Positions 13,001 through 19,780 of a DNA stretch of 64,000 bases are shown here, in pieces. Position numbers and translations under genes: made by a program. The notes under the pieces were generated by a model. That model saw only the letters and a list, made by a program, of their open reading frames with translations. It was not told where the DNA came from and searched no databases. The stretch lies in the NCBI GenBank assembly GCA_004026145.2, contig CP034995.1, positions 4,265,013 to 4,329,012 of the forward strand, given 5' to 3'. How positions within the stretch are numbered: position 1 is the first letter of the stretch; each line of letters opens with the position of its first letter. Source of the DNA: Takifugu bimaculatus (Eukaryota; Chordata; Actinopteri; Tetraodontiformes; Tetraodontidae).

Positions 13001-16000
13001 TACACCTGCACGGCGGCCCCTCTCCTGCTGGGACCCCCCTGCCGGGGCGCCGAGGCAGACAGCTTCCTCAGCTTCCTGCTAAAAGCAGCAGCATAGAGCA
13101 AGGTGCATCCTCTATTGTTATTTTTTATTTACCATCCTTAACCTTTAAAATATAAAAATGTGTGCATATTGTGCCTTTGATTAATTTTGATTTGATGATT
13201 CTCTGACATACACTTGAGAGTGCACAAGAGTTGAATCCATCCCATAAAGGACCAGTTAAAATATTTCTCATACTGTTTAAAATAATCTCGTCTTGTCCAG
13301 CAACATAAGAATTCATCTTATCTTGCAACTAAAATCTATTAAACCAGAATCTGCCAGATGAAGACGTCAACAGTGCGCCTCATGCGCCACCTAGCGTCAA
13401 AAACATGCTTTGCTATGCTATATATATGCTATGATATAAGATATTTAACCTGTGAGCGCCAACGACCCAATTTTCTCCCTCCATTTCTCCCTGTCTCATC
13501 CTTTCTTTTATGCCAGCTCTAGCAGGAGAGGAGCGAGCTCGGCTGCATATGAAAGTACATTCCTGTCGGCCTTCGGTGTCCCGTAACCCTGAAATTGACC
13601 TTAAAACCAAGCGGGAGGTTGGTAGCCATCCTTTTGGTCTGCTGTCCTCCATCTCCTGCTCTGTCTCACACGTTTCCACCTGGCGTCACAGATGTATGCA
13701 GAACAAAGGCGTAGCAGTGACAACATGTCCGCCAGATCATCTGAAAGCGATGCAAGTGACGCCTCCGCCCTCTCCCCTGCCAGCAGTGCCTCCCATATCA
13801 GTTGCGCCAGCTACAGGTCAATCCAATCAGAACGACCCCGAGGGCGACTGAGGTCAGTGGTCAAATGCTCTGTTTATTCATTTATTTACACTCTGTTAAT
13901 TCTCATTGCTAACGTGCATGCTAATTCTTTTCTTTGTTTTATTTTTGCACGCTAACCGCTGCATGTTGCTCTCTCTTGCATTTTCAATCTCAAATGCCCC
14001 CCCCCACCCCCACACACACACCACACACACACACACATGCGTGTTAACATGCACACAATGAATCTTGGGGATCCCGAACACCCTGAGCTCAGATCCAAGT
14101 CATTAGAGGAGGAAAAGAAGGACAGGAGGATCTCATGGGGGGTAAATGGGGAGGAGGAAAGGAGGAGGGCAGCAGGAAAGAGACGCTTTTCCGAGGAACT
14201 GAAGCGCAGGAGACACACTGTATCTGGAGACGAGAGGGACTCCAGGTAAAGATCAATAAATCAGGAATGGTGAGATTCCGACAAAGGCTTGTGGCTGTGC
14301 AGCCGGATCAGGTCTGGATCTCAGTAACAGACATCAGCGGATCCCCATTTGAAATGGAAGCAGCAACAAAAAGAGATAAAAAAAAGACCCCATTCATTTC
14401 TCCTGTTGTTTTATTTTTGCTTGCATCCTACCAGCAGAGGGCAGCACAACCTTGCAAGGATGCAATATCATTGTAAAGGGCAGTGAAGGAAGGTAGAACA
14501 GAGGAACTCAGATCTGAAAGCAGAGGGTAACTGGTTAAACAAGCGTGTGTATGTGTGTGTATGTGTGTGTGTGTGTGTGAGAGAGAGAGAACAGATGATA
14601 TTGAATATTGAATAATAAAACACATAAAATTAATCAAACAAAAATAAATATATGTCCATCCCGGTACACACACATACACATACACACACGTACGCATGCA
14701 CACACAGACACAGACACAGACACAGACACAGACACAGACACAGACACAGACACACACACACACACACACGCACGCACGCATGCACACACACACTTCCTGA
14801 CCTGTAGCCATGTGATGAGAGAGATAAATGACTCTATCTCAGTTGTCTGCAGCGGGCAGGCTGATGATGTAGTGCTCCTTATTAGCTGGCTAATATGCTG
14901 AGGTCCTGGAGGAGTTTGTTCTTGATGCTTTTTTTAACAGATCAAAAAGCGGAATTAGGTAGAATCGCCCGCAATGTTAGTTTTCAGTAATATCTGGGGA
15001 TGAATAATGTGAATAACATGAAAAGTGTGGATGCCTACAAGGACGTCTGGCATTTTTCCTTCAGCAGAATTATGATATCAATATTTAGGAGGTGTCAGTT
15101 TGAGGTCAGTTACATTATTAGGATGAAGATATGATGATGAAAGTAACAAAGTGCACACATCAATAGTAAGAGAGGTAGTGTGAGCCCTACCTACCTACCT
15201 ACCTACCTACCTACCTACCTACCTACCTACCTACCTACCTGCTATCATTTAAATACAGTTTTGTCCAATAACAATGACACATGTCATACAGTGTATTGTG
15301 TTGTCATTGTTGTGTCTGTGTATTGTTGATGTTTGTGTACTCTCCTCTGCATGTCCCAGATCCCTCTTTGCATGCCTCCTGTGCTGTCACTGCCAGAACC
15401 CCCTCCGTCCTCCAGACCCGGTCACCACTCGTCCATCCTCCCCCTCTGCTGCACACATCTCCCACACTGCCCTGCAGGGGGCAGTGGAGAGACCTCAAAC
15501 CTCACTCCCGCACCCCAGTCACGCTCTGGCGTCATTGGACCAGTGGACTGTAGCTGCCAGGGGCCCGCTGGGATTGGAGGAGGTCACAGGTGACAGGGAC
15601 AGTGTAGCTGGGCTCTCCTGTAGCACTGTGACACCCTCTGAGGGGACAGACATGCGTCAGCTCCTCCATGCCCCCAGGAGGCACCATTGGGCACCGTGCA
15701 GCTGCTGCCCAAGTCTAGTGGCTCGTTTTAGAAAATTGAAACTTAGATCATGACATGAATCATTCATATAAATTTTTTTTTCCCAATGATACACTGTGAG
15801 TAATGGCAATTATCCTCTGACCATTTTTATTTTGTCATTTAATTATATGATTTTGTCTATTTGACTTTCTGATTAAATAAACATGAATGTTTAGTCACAT
15901 TCTGAAATGTCAAAGTCATCATTCATTCTTTTACCCATAATGCTGTTGTTGTGCATTCCTGATACAAAGGTACAGTAAATAATTATAGTCACAGTAACGT

Positions 16001-19000
16001 CAACACTTCCACACCGTCACGCCGCCTGTCCTCTGTCCAGCAGGCAGATACAATCGGTGGGCCGCAGCATGCTGAAGAGCTCCAGCGTGAGCGGGGAGAT
16101 CTACTCTCAGGAGCGAACAGACGGCAGCCAGTCAGACACGGCGCTGGGCACGGTGTGTGGCGGCGGCAAGAAGAGGCGCTCCAGCCTGAGCGCTCGGGTG
16201 GTGGCGATCGTTGGCAACCGTCGCAGCCGCAGCACTTCCCAGATCAGTGGCCCTGGTGAGTCCCCCGTGGTGTTGAGTCTGCTAGACCCTTTAAATCCAA
16301 AAAACAAAGTTACTTTTTCCCCATAGTCAACCCAGATATCACAGGGTGCAGAGGAGGAGTTCATTCATTCTCAATTAGGAGTGGTGATATTAAAGTGGAT
16401 GGTCATGTGACAGTGTAAGGTATGGATCTCAAGGTTTAGCTAATTAACTTTTAAATATCTGCATGTTTTCACTCCCATTCATCCTCCAATAATCAGGCCT
16501 CACATCAGCAATGGGATCAGAAAGAAGCCACTATTTTTCAATTGTTACAGTTTATTTAGAGTAAAACAAACAAACAAACAAAAAAAACAGATCTGTCTTC
16601 AGATACGTCAGTTTTTATTGTATTGTTTTATTTATCAGAGAGGAATACGATCAAATGTCTGTCATTTAAAGTCTGCTTATCAACTGTTTCACTGGAAATT
16701 GAAGAGCCAATCAATTTATTTATAAAGCACTTTAAAACAAAGACAGCGCCCCAAAGTGCTGTCATCTGAAGATAAAAATGACAAAAATAGTAAAAAGAAA
16801 CCCAATTGACAATAAAAGGCAACAAACTGCCACATTTCATTTGGGGTTAAAAGCCTAAGAGACAAAAACAGCTTTAAAAACAGGAAGTGAGTCAAATTAG
16901 GTTATAAAATCCTCAACATGAAACGGTTATTTGCTAACAAAGAGAGCACATGTTGCATCTCTCTGAAACCCTCCTCTGCCAGCGGAGTGAAGAAAAGAAC
17001 CTCTGCTCTCATTAGTGTTTGTTAAACTTTGAAAAGTGCAAAGTTAGCGTCTCCGCATTGCTTTAAATTCCAGCTTAAAAAGCTCCCCAAAACGCTGAGC
17101 CGCAGCCGAAGCCTTTATTGTGAGTGTTCTGTAGGGGGACGAGTCCGTCGCCTTCCCCCCGTAGGCCGTCGCTTAATAAAGAGGAGCTGAGAGCTCCGTA
17201 TAGCTCTGCTCCCAGTCGCAAAGCACCGTCGGTCCGCTCTGAGACCAACATGAGCGTCTACCACATGGGCTATCAGGCTTCTAATGAAGCCCCCCTCCCT
17301 TTGGAGTGGAGATAAAAAGCTATTAGCGAGCACAATGCCTGAGGGGCGTCTGACCCAGTGATGCAGGCAGGAGAGGAAGAATTGAAGATAGTGCTTTAAT
17401 TTGAAAGTCTTTACAGAGAGGGAGGTGAAAGCAGGTAAGAAGGACTCTTCTTCATATATTACAGACCTTTAGTTTAATATTCGGAACTAAACTCGAAATA
17501 CTTGGATGAAAAAAGTTGATGTCGTTTTTATTCTACGCTGTAGTATTTAGGCGAGGGTTATTTGCAGGATTCCTCCGCGTTGCCTGCACATACATGCCGC
17601 CGATGTGAGTCAGAGGGAGACGTCCCGCTCTCTGAAACCACACTGGGTTAGTTGAATTGCTTCCCAGCCCAAAAATTTCCTGTTTACTCATGATGACCAG
17701 ATTCCGATTCAGGACATGGGCGGGTCTTTGCCTTTGCTTTAGATATGACAGAGATATGTTTTAAATCTAAAAATGCTGCTTCATTTTGGAGTTTTTTGCT
17801 GCTATTAGAAGGGCGCTCTGGACCTTGATGCCAGCGTACTTGTGTTTAAGAACCCCAACACGGACGAGGCGGGAGGATGTTTCTTCATCTCAGTATTTGG
17901 AGATGAGCAGGGTGAAAGATGCGTGACACCAAATTTCAGAGAGAGAGCGTCCTAAATTACAAGTTAATCAAGGAAGTGGCACCCTCAAAGGTCCCATGGT
18001 GAATTATTTATTGATGCTGGAACATCGGTGTCATTGTGCACATCGCTGATAAACAGCATCAGCTTTGGCTGAGCTTAATAAAATTAAATAAACGGACTGA
18101 AATAGACACCCTTTGTATGCCCTTTATGTAAAAGGTGTCATTATATGAATAGACGTGATGTTCCTGCACCACTGAGGTACGCTGCAGCCTCCTCTGCTGC
18201 TATGGTTACAGGTCAGCTACATTTTACAGTAGAAAAATGAACAGAAATGAGTTTTCAGGGGGTCGCTGACATTATAGGACAGGGAAAAACAACTAAATGA
18301 AGAAAACATTTTAATAATTTCGCAGTTCTGGGGACACGTTTGTTCAATCAACCTTCTCTGGCGGACACATAGATGTTTTCCTTCTCTTCTATCCAGAGGG
18401 CAAAAGTAAGAAGGAGAAAGGCGCGCCCATTCAAAGGAGCACAGAGACCGGCATGGCCGTGGAGCTGACGAGGAACATGAGCCGGCAGCCGAGCAGGGAG
18501 TCCAACAACGGCAGCATGAACAGCTACAGCTCTGAGGGGAAGTCAGTAAACCCCTCATTTCCTGTTCTTATCACCATTTCCACACTCCTCACATGCTTGT
18601 TGTCTCATCATTAGGTGAACATCTGCTCAATTTCATCAGCGTTCAGGCGCTGAGTCTCTTTAAATGACATTTCCTTGTTGCTGCAAATGGATTTTTTTTT
18701 TTCGTGTTTACGCTCCTGTAGCTCTCAAATGGTTGTTCAGTAAGGACAGAGAGTTGTATCTGGAAGTAGGGACCAATCCCTTCAACACCCTTCGTGTTTC
18801 CAGATTTGCCGTTCATGCGGGTTTTCTTTGTTAGCTTGATCTTCTCAGGAGTCAACCTCGGCGCCAGCAGCCAGTTTAGTGACTTCCTGGATGGTCTGGG
18901 ACCAGCTCAGTTAGTGGGAAGGCAAACACTGGCTACTCCTGCCATAGGTAAGATTTCCTTTCCTTTCCTTTCCTTTCCTTTCCTTTCCTTTCCTTTCCTT

Positions 19001-19780
19001 TCCTTTCCTTTCCTTTCCTTTCCTTTCCTTTCCTTTCCTTTCCTTTCCTTTCCTTTCCTTTCCTTTCCTAACCTTTATCTGTGTTTGCAGGTGACATCCA
19101 GATTGGTATGATGGAGAAAAAGGGTCAGCTGGAGGTAGAAGTGATCAGAGCTCGTGGACTTGTACAAAAGCCAGGCTCCAAATCACTTCCTGGTAAGACC
19201 CATGACCCCCCCCCCACACACACACACACACATAGTACACACATCATCACTGAGCTCTGACTGATTTTTTTGGGTTGTGTCGTGGTGCTCCTCACTTTGT
19301 TTCTTCCCGTAGCTCCATATGTCAAGGTCTATCTGCTGAATAATGGAGCCTATGTAGCTAAAAAGAAGACCAAGATCGCAAGGAAAACACTTGACCCGCT
19401 GTACCAGCAAGCACTGCTTTTTGAGGAAAGCCCACACGGTAAAGTCTTGCAGGTAAGTCTATATCATTCATCACAAACCCCCCCAAAAAAACCTCTAAAT
19501 CCAAAAAATCTAACTTTGGAAAACCTGTCTGACCCCCTCCCAAAAAATGATTTTCCTTCAGGTGATTGTTTGGGGGGATTACGGTCGCATGGACCATAAA
19601 AGCTTCATGGGAGTTGCACAAATCCTACTGGAGGAACTGGACTTATCAAGCACAGTCATTGGCTGGTACAAATTGTTTCCACCGTCCTCCCTGGTGGACC
19701 CCACGCTTGCCTCCCTGACCCGGCGGGCTTCTCAGTCATCCCTCGACAGTTCTTCTGGACCCGTAGGGGTCCGATCCTAG
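1..19780 (+). CDS. rims1: Regulating synaptic membrane exocytosis protein 1 (RIM1), 3' part of gene, 26 exon blocks
   Basis: RIM1 is a presynaptic active-zone scaffold that links Rab3/Munc13 (N-terminal Zn finger, off window), calcium channels (PDZ), RIM-BP (proline motif) and liprin/synaptotagmin partners (C2 domains) to prime synaptic vesicles. Joining the exon blocks gives one open frame of about 1020 codons, with the order PDZ (2251-4042), C2A (4744-5563), Ser/Arg-rich linker, RxLPxxP-type motif RQLPQLP in the 12999-13102 exon, and C2B (19091-19780), ending at TAG 19778-19780. Both C2 domains have Asn or Ala where Ca2+-binding C2 domains have Asp (NPYVK, APYVK), as known for RIMs. Wording such as KLWYDKVGHQLIVNVLQA and HPPLES fits RIMS1 better than RIMS2, and adjacency to kcnq5 matches RIMS1 in human. 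Teleosts often carry a and b copies; which one this is cannot be told. The 5' exons lie left of the window. Confidence 0.95.
75..2117 (+). other. rims1 intron after block 1
   Basis: No coding block could be supported. It contains a TG/AG microsatellite at 1179-1224 and AC repeats near 1794-1814 and 2020-2042. Confidence 0.7.
2118..2158 (+). CDS. rims1: rims1 exon block 2, 41-nt small exon
   Basis: The acceptor is catgcag and the donor gtaagt. The exon encodes GDWDYHCLDPAVWH, matching the conserved GDxDYxxLDPxxWH segment just before the RIM1 PDZ domain. The phase joins block 1 (one base carried over) to block 3 (phase 0). Confidence 0.88.
2251..2361 (+). CDS. rims1: rims1 exon block 3, start of PDZ domain
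   Basis: The acceptor is gtcactgcag and the donor gtaagc; 37 codons. It encodes the first strands of the PDZ domain (HPVSWQPSKEGDHLIGRITL) and the start of the carboxylate-binding loop, SLLGLK, continued by VVGG in the next exon. Confidence 0.92.
2487..2586 (+). CDS. rims1: rims1 exon block 4, PDZ core
   Basis: The acceptor is tttgcag and the donor gtacaa. It encodes VVGGKMTETGRLGAFITKVK and then KGSLADVVGHLRAG, the PDZ core that binds the C-termini of voltage-gated calcium channels and ELKS in known RIM proteins. It ends in phase 1. Confidence 0.95.
2587..3918 (+). other. rims1 intron after block 4
   Basis: It holds an unassigned minus-strand open frame at 2679-2873, a dispersed teleost repeat at about 3203-3420, and purine-rich GGAGA tracts at 3395-3480 and 3679-3709. 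Confidence 0.7.
3203..3420. repeat. Dispersed teleost repeat (AATC start, 'gcaacagtggcaag' core)
   Basis: An AATC tandem start is followed by tttttatttatat, then gaatcccagggcctgac, caacagtggcaagaaataac, and gggggaccctcctgctgatg. I recognise this block as one repeated many times in percomorph genomes, but cannot assign it to a class. It ends in a GAGA-rich tail. Confidence 0.6.
3919..4042 (+). CDS. rims1: rims1 exon block 5, end of PDZ domain
   Basis: The acceptor is ggtttcag and the donor gtaagt. It encodes GDEVLQWNGKSLPGATKKEV, then YNIILESKPEPQVELVVSRP, the last helix and strand of the PDZ domain. It ends in phase 2 within the Gly of the next SRPIGDIPRIP segment. Confidence 0.95.
4220..4266 (+). 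CDS. rims1: rims1 exon block 6, short PDZ-C2A linker exon
   Basis: The acceptor is ttttcacag and the donor gttagt. With the base pair carried over it encodes GDIPRIPESTHPPLES, matching the RIM1 linker (RIM2 differs here). Phases 2 in and 1 out agree with both neighbours. Confidence 0.9.
4365..4480 (+). CDS. rims1: rims1 exon block 7, Ser-rich linker before C2A
   Basis: The acceptor is cttcaccag and the donor gtgagt. It encodes GSSSFESQKMDRPSISVMSP followed by TSPGALRELPLLLPGQLS, the conserved linker leading directly into C2A. It ends in phase 0. Confidence 0.92.
4744..4874 (+). CDS. rims1: rims1 exon block 8, first half of C2A
   Basis: The acceptor is tttccatag and the donor gtacag. It encodes VKLWYDKVGHQLIVNVLQAI then DLPPRPDGRPRNPYVKMYFL. 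The NPYVK motif has Asn in place of the first-loop Asp of calcium-binding C2 domains, as expected for RIM C2A. Confidence 0.95.
5014..5185 (+). CDS. rims1: rims1 exon block 9, C2A core
   Basis: The acceptor is tttttctag and the donor gtcaga. It encodes SDKSKRRTKTVKK, WNQTFIYSHVHRRDFRERML and ITVWDQPRVQEEESEFLGE. The second calcium loop reads WDQPRVQEEE without the usual paired Asp residues. It ends in phase 0. Confidence 0.95.
5410..5563 (+). CDS. rims1: rims1 exon block 10, end of C2A
   Basis: The acceptor is ccttcctcag and the donor gtatgt. It encodes ILIELETALLDDIPHWYKLQ, the last C2A strands, then a Pro/Ser-rich segment ending in SPSKKLQ. It ends in phase 1. Confidence 0.95.
5749..5799 (+). 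CDS. rims1: rims1 exon block 11, 51-nt symmetric linker exon
   Basis: The acceptor is atgtgtag and the donor gtgggt. It encodes RSHRIIDTEFDDGLINEG, matching the RIM1 segment with the acidic D-x-x-D-D-G pattern. Its length is a multiple of three with phase 1 on both sides, so it can be skipped in frame. RIM linker exons of this kind are known to be alternatively spliced; use here is inferred. Confidence 0.85.
5800..6843 (+). other. rims1 intron after block 11
   Basis: About 1.0 kb. I see no coding block, microsatellite or identifiable transposon in it. Confidence 0.5.
6844..6997 (+). CDS. rims1: rims1 exon block 12, Ser/Arg-rich linker
   Basis: The acceptor is ctgtgtgtag. It encodes STLAVPEQKRAAQHRSRSVS followed by PHRED and ends in VPMQR, which matches the RIM1 linker. 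The donor gtctgg is weak and lies five bases before a 158-bp tetranucleotide repeat, but the phase (2) and the next exon agree with this end. Confidence 0.9.
7003..7160. repeat. Tetranucleotide microsatellite (GATC)(TATC)n(TCCA)n
   Basis: 158 bp of uninterrupted tetranucleotide units begin five bases after the donor dinucleotide of rims1 block 12, changing from TATC to TCCA units about halfway. Confidence 0.97.
7239..7355 (+). CDS. rims1: rims1 exon block 13, linker (SLDEIH segment)
   Basis: The acceptor is ttcatcag and the donor gtaacc. It encodes SLDEIHQNRHQSNSPSHYHD then SHLEHQRSGDSDYEYSEDR. SLDEIH is conserved in RIM1; the His-rich remainder is divergent. Phase 2 on both sides and length 117 allow in-frame skipping. 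Confidence 0.88.
7477..7539 (+). CDS. rims1: rims1 exon block 14, 63-nt linker exon
   Basis: The acceptor is cggcag and the donor gtaagc. It encodes SEVLEMHRSIRGGSAECLHT, and the SAECLHT core matches RIM1. Phase 2 on both sides makes it a symmetric cassette. Confidence 0.88.
7752..7829 (+). CDS. rims1: rims1 exon block 15, TLPPKMPLL segment
   Basis: The acceptor is catcaccag and the donor gtaagt. It encodes RGTARYSNTLPPKMPLLVNG and then IHKDIYR. TLPPKMPLL is identical to mammalian RIM1. Phase 2 on both sides, 78 nt, so it is a symmetric cassette. Confidence 0.88.
8549..9071 (+). pseudogene. Ty3/gypsy integrase remnant
   Basis: The integrase catalytic core and C-terminal part are readable across three frames. 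LPSAKETAQLLLFEIFGLHG corresponds to the conserved core helix, and MWVSMWDIPHHMESQKLA to the region beyond the catalytic core. The central Asp region reads VVSYWGA where SDRGPQF would be expected, so a catalytic Asp is lost. Frameshifts rule out function. Confidence 0.78.
9107..9165. repeat. Near-perfect inverted repeat (27-bp arms)
   Basis: The left arm runs through gatgaacagtgt, aggaatccaaaggt, then a GGGG loop at 9135-9138, and the right arm acctttggattcc, acactgttcatc. There is one bulged base. It sits between the integrase remnant and the 3' LTR. Confidence 0.9.
10946..11038 (+). CDS. rims1: rims1 exon block 16, linker (DRVRSAST segment)
   Basis: The acceptor is ggatggcag and the donor gtatga. 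It encodes SDLQPSLDRVRSASTTCLRP then EPNFHFLDRDR, matching the LQPxLDRxRSASTxCLRP block of RIM1. Symmetric, 93 nt, phase 2. The preceding 3.1 kb intron carries the gypsy element. Confidence 0.92.
11915..12455 (+). mobile_element. Non-LTR retrotransposon (CR1/L2/Rex1-like) RT fragment, interrupted by a MITE
   Basis: The + strand reads APGPDGV (block 1 of the reverse transcriptase), then LDPLQFALRANGAVQD and GLHYILTQLYRAS (fingers region), VLSSLLFSLYT, and after the MITE a 3' segment reading VRKRAGTVSADPS. Frames shift between blocks. The two halves belong to the same ORF type, so the MITE has inserted into an older LINE copy. Confidence 0.75.
12199..12322. mobile_element. Palindromic MITE, copy 1
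   Basis: The arms gtcaaactcagtcctcaagg / ccttgaggactgagtttgac and cgatcctgccgggttttct / agaaaacccggcaggatcg are inverted copies of about 49 bp around a short centre (ccaggctgaaaatgcattcag). One base is unpaired. The ends resemble the GTCAAACTC-type termini of hAT-derived MITEs common in fish; family not proven. Confidence 0.85.
12999..13102 (+). CDS. rims1: rims1 exon block 17, RIM-BP binding proline motif
   Basis: The acceptor is gtctcttag. It encodes VHLHGGPSPAGTPLPG then RRGRQLPQLPAKSSSIEQ. RQLPQLP fits the RxLPxxP motif by which RIMs bind the SH3 domains of RIM-BP, which tethers calcium channels at release sites. The donor gtgcat is weak, but the phase joins the next exon cleanly. Confidence 0.9.
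13517..13621 (+). CDS. rims1: rims1 exon block 18, MKVH segment
   Basis: The acceptor is tatgccag. It encodes ALAGEERARLHMKVHSCRPS and continues to KTKREV. The EER-x-MKVH pattern matches RIM1. The 3' end is ambiguous: a donor after 13621 (gtagcc) pairs in frame with the acceptor before 13702, while a donor after 13617 (gttggt) pairs in frame with the acceptor before 13692. Confidence 0.82.
13702..13852 (+). CDS. rims1: rims1 exon block 19, Ser-rich segment
   Basis: It encodes EQRRSSDNMSARSSESDASD and later QSERPRGRLR, matching the SCDNVSAKSSDSDVSDVSAIS and SEQSERPRGR blocks of RIM1. The donor is gtcagt, phase 2. The start may instead be 13692, adding MYA in frame. Confidence 0.9.
13853..14092. 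repeat. C-rich / CA-rich tract before the candidate exon
   Basis: The stretch at about 13997-14038 is a C run followed by interrupted CA repeats, 55 bp upstream of the acceptor at 14091-14092. CA-rich intronic tracts are known binding sites of hnRNP L, a splicing regulator; a role here is inference. Confidence 0.5.
14093..14245 (+). CDS. rims1: Candidate alternative rims1 exon, 153 nt, Arg/Lys/Glu-rich
   Basis: Between the acceptor gagctcag and the donor gtaaag there is an open 51-codon stretch, phase 2 in and out, that inserts in frame between blocks 19 and 21. It encodes RSKSLEEEKKDRRISWGVNG, GEEERRRAAGKRRFSEELKR and RRHTVSGDERDSR, a charged sequence with possible basophilic kinase sites (RRFS, RRHT). 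I do not recognise it in mammalian RIM1. The polypyrimidine tract is poor and a C/CA-rich tract (13997-14038) lies upstream, which suits a regulated cassette exon. Skipping it also leaves the frame intact. Confidence 0.6.
14665..14793. repeat. CA / CAGACA microsatellite
   Basis: Imperfect CA repeats flank about seven CAGACA units (14704-14750). Confidence 0.95.
15187..15240. repeat. Tetranucleotide microsatellite (CTAC)n
   Basis: About thirteen perfect tandem CTAC units. Confidence 0.97.
16044..16255 (+). CDS. rims1: rims1 exon block 21, SVSGE / KKRRSSL segment
   Basis: It encodes GRSMLKSSSVSGEIYSQERT, DGSQSDTALGTVCGGGKKRR and SSLSARVVAIVGNRRSRSTS, one of the best conserved linker blocks in all RIMs, including the short gamma forms. 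The acceptor is a tandem site (ccagcag): starting at 16041 adds one Ser. The donor is gtgagt, phase 1. Confidence 0.94.
16256..18396 (+). other. rims1 intron after block 21
   Basis: 2.1 kb. At 16705-16765 there is a tttatttataaagcacttta block followed by ccccaaagtgctgtc, a motif seen in dispersed fish repeats. A Ser/Pro-rich open frame at 17124-17315 is discussed under rejected items. Nothing else is recognisable. Confidence 0.6.
18397..18541 (+). CDS. rims1: rims1 exon block 22, IQRSTETG segment
   Basis: The acceptor is tatccag and the donor gtcagt. It encodes EGKSKKEKGAPIQRSTETGM, AVELTRNMSRQPSRESNNGS and MNSYSSEG, matching RIM1 IQRSTETGMAAEM and RQPSREST. It ends in phase 2. Confidence 0.94.
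18835..18947 (+). CDS. rims1: rims1 exon block 23, lead-in to C2B
   Basis: The acceptor is ctttgttag and the donor gtaaga. It encodes NLIFSGVNLGASSQFSDFLD then GLGPAQLVGRQTLATPAIG, nearly identical to mammalian RIM. The following 143-bp intron is mostly a TTTCC repeat. Confidence 0.96.
18954..19069. repeat. Pentanucleotide microsatellite (TTTCC)n
   Basis: 116 bp of perfect TTTCC units, starting six bases after the start of the 143-bp intron that separates rims1 blocks 23 and 24. The repeat makes up about 80% of the intron. Confidence 0.98.
19091..19192 (+). CDS. rims1: rims1 exon block 24, start of C2B
   Basis: The acceptor is tgtttgcag and the donor gtaaga. It encodes GDIQIGMMEKKGQLEVEVIR then ARGLVQKPGSKSLP, the first C2B strands. 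It ends in phase 1. Confidence 0.96.
19313..19452 (+). CDS. rims1: rims1 exon block 25, C2B core
   Basis: The acceptor is cttcccgtag and the donor gtaagt. It encodes APYVKVYLLNNGAYVAKKKT, KIARKTLDPLYQQALLFEES and PHGKVLQ. APYVK has Ala in place of the Asp of calcium-binding C2 domains. It ends in phase 0. Confidence 0.96.
19562..19780 (+). CDS. rims1: rims1 last coding exon, end of C2B and stop
   Basis: The acceptor is ttccttcag. It encodes VIVWGDYGRMDHKSFMGVAQ through LFPPSSLVDPTL, then the conserved C-terminal tail RRASQSSLDSSSGPVGVRS and TAG. The length and tail match vertebrate RIM1. Confidence 0.96.
   Translation: MIVWGDYGRMDHKSFMGVAQILLEELDLSSTVIGWYKLFPPSSLVDPTLASLTRRASQSSLDSSSGPVGVRS

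Larger units (their letters stand above)
14246..16040 (+). other. rims1 intron after the candidate exon
   Basis: It carries GT/GA repeats (14544-14590), a CA and CAGACA tract (14665-14793) and an ACCT tract (15187-15240). A Pro-rich open stretch at 15360-15589 looks exon-like but has the wrong end phase (see rejected list). Confidence 0.7.

Noticed and set aside
14428..14811. 127-codon minus-strand frame rich in Cys and Val
   Set aside because: Produced by the CA/GT repeats; low-complexity CVCVCV translation.
15360..15589. Pro/Ser-rich open stretch after an AG, looking like a further rims1 exon
   Set aside because: Entry phase can be matched but the only GT that follows in frame (15590) leaves phase 1, which does not join the next exon at 16041/16044. 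The sequence does not resemble any RIM segment I know.
17124..17315. Ser/Pro-rich open frame (SPSPSPRRPSLNKEELRAPY) in a rims1 intron
   Set aside because: It has no partner phase with the preceding exon (which ends in phase 1) at the visible acceptor, and ends in TAA without a donor. It could be an alternative end only with an unseen acceptor.
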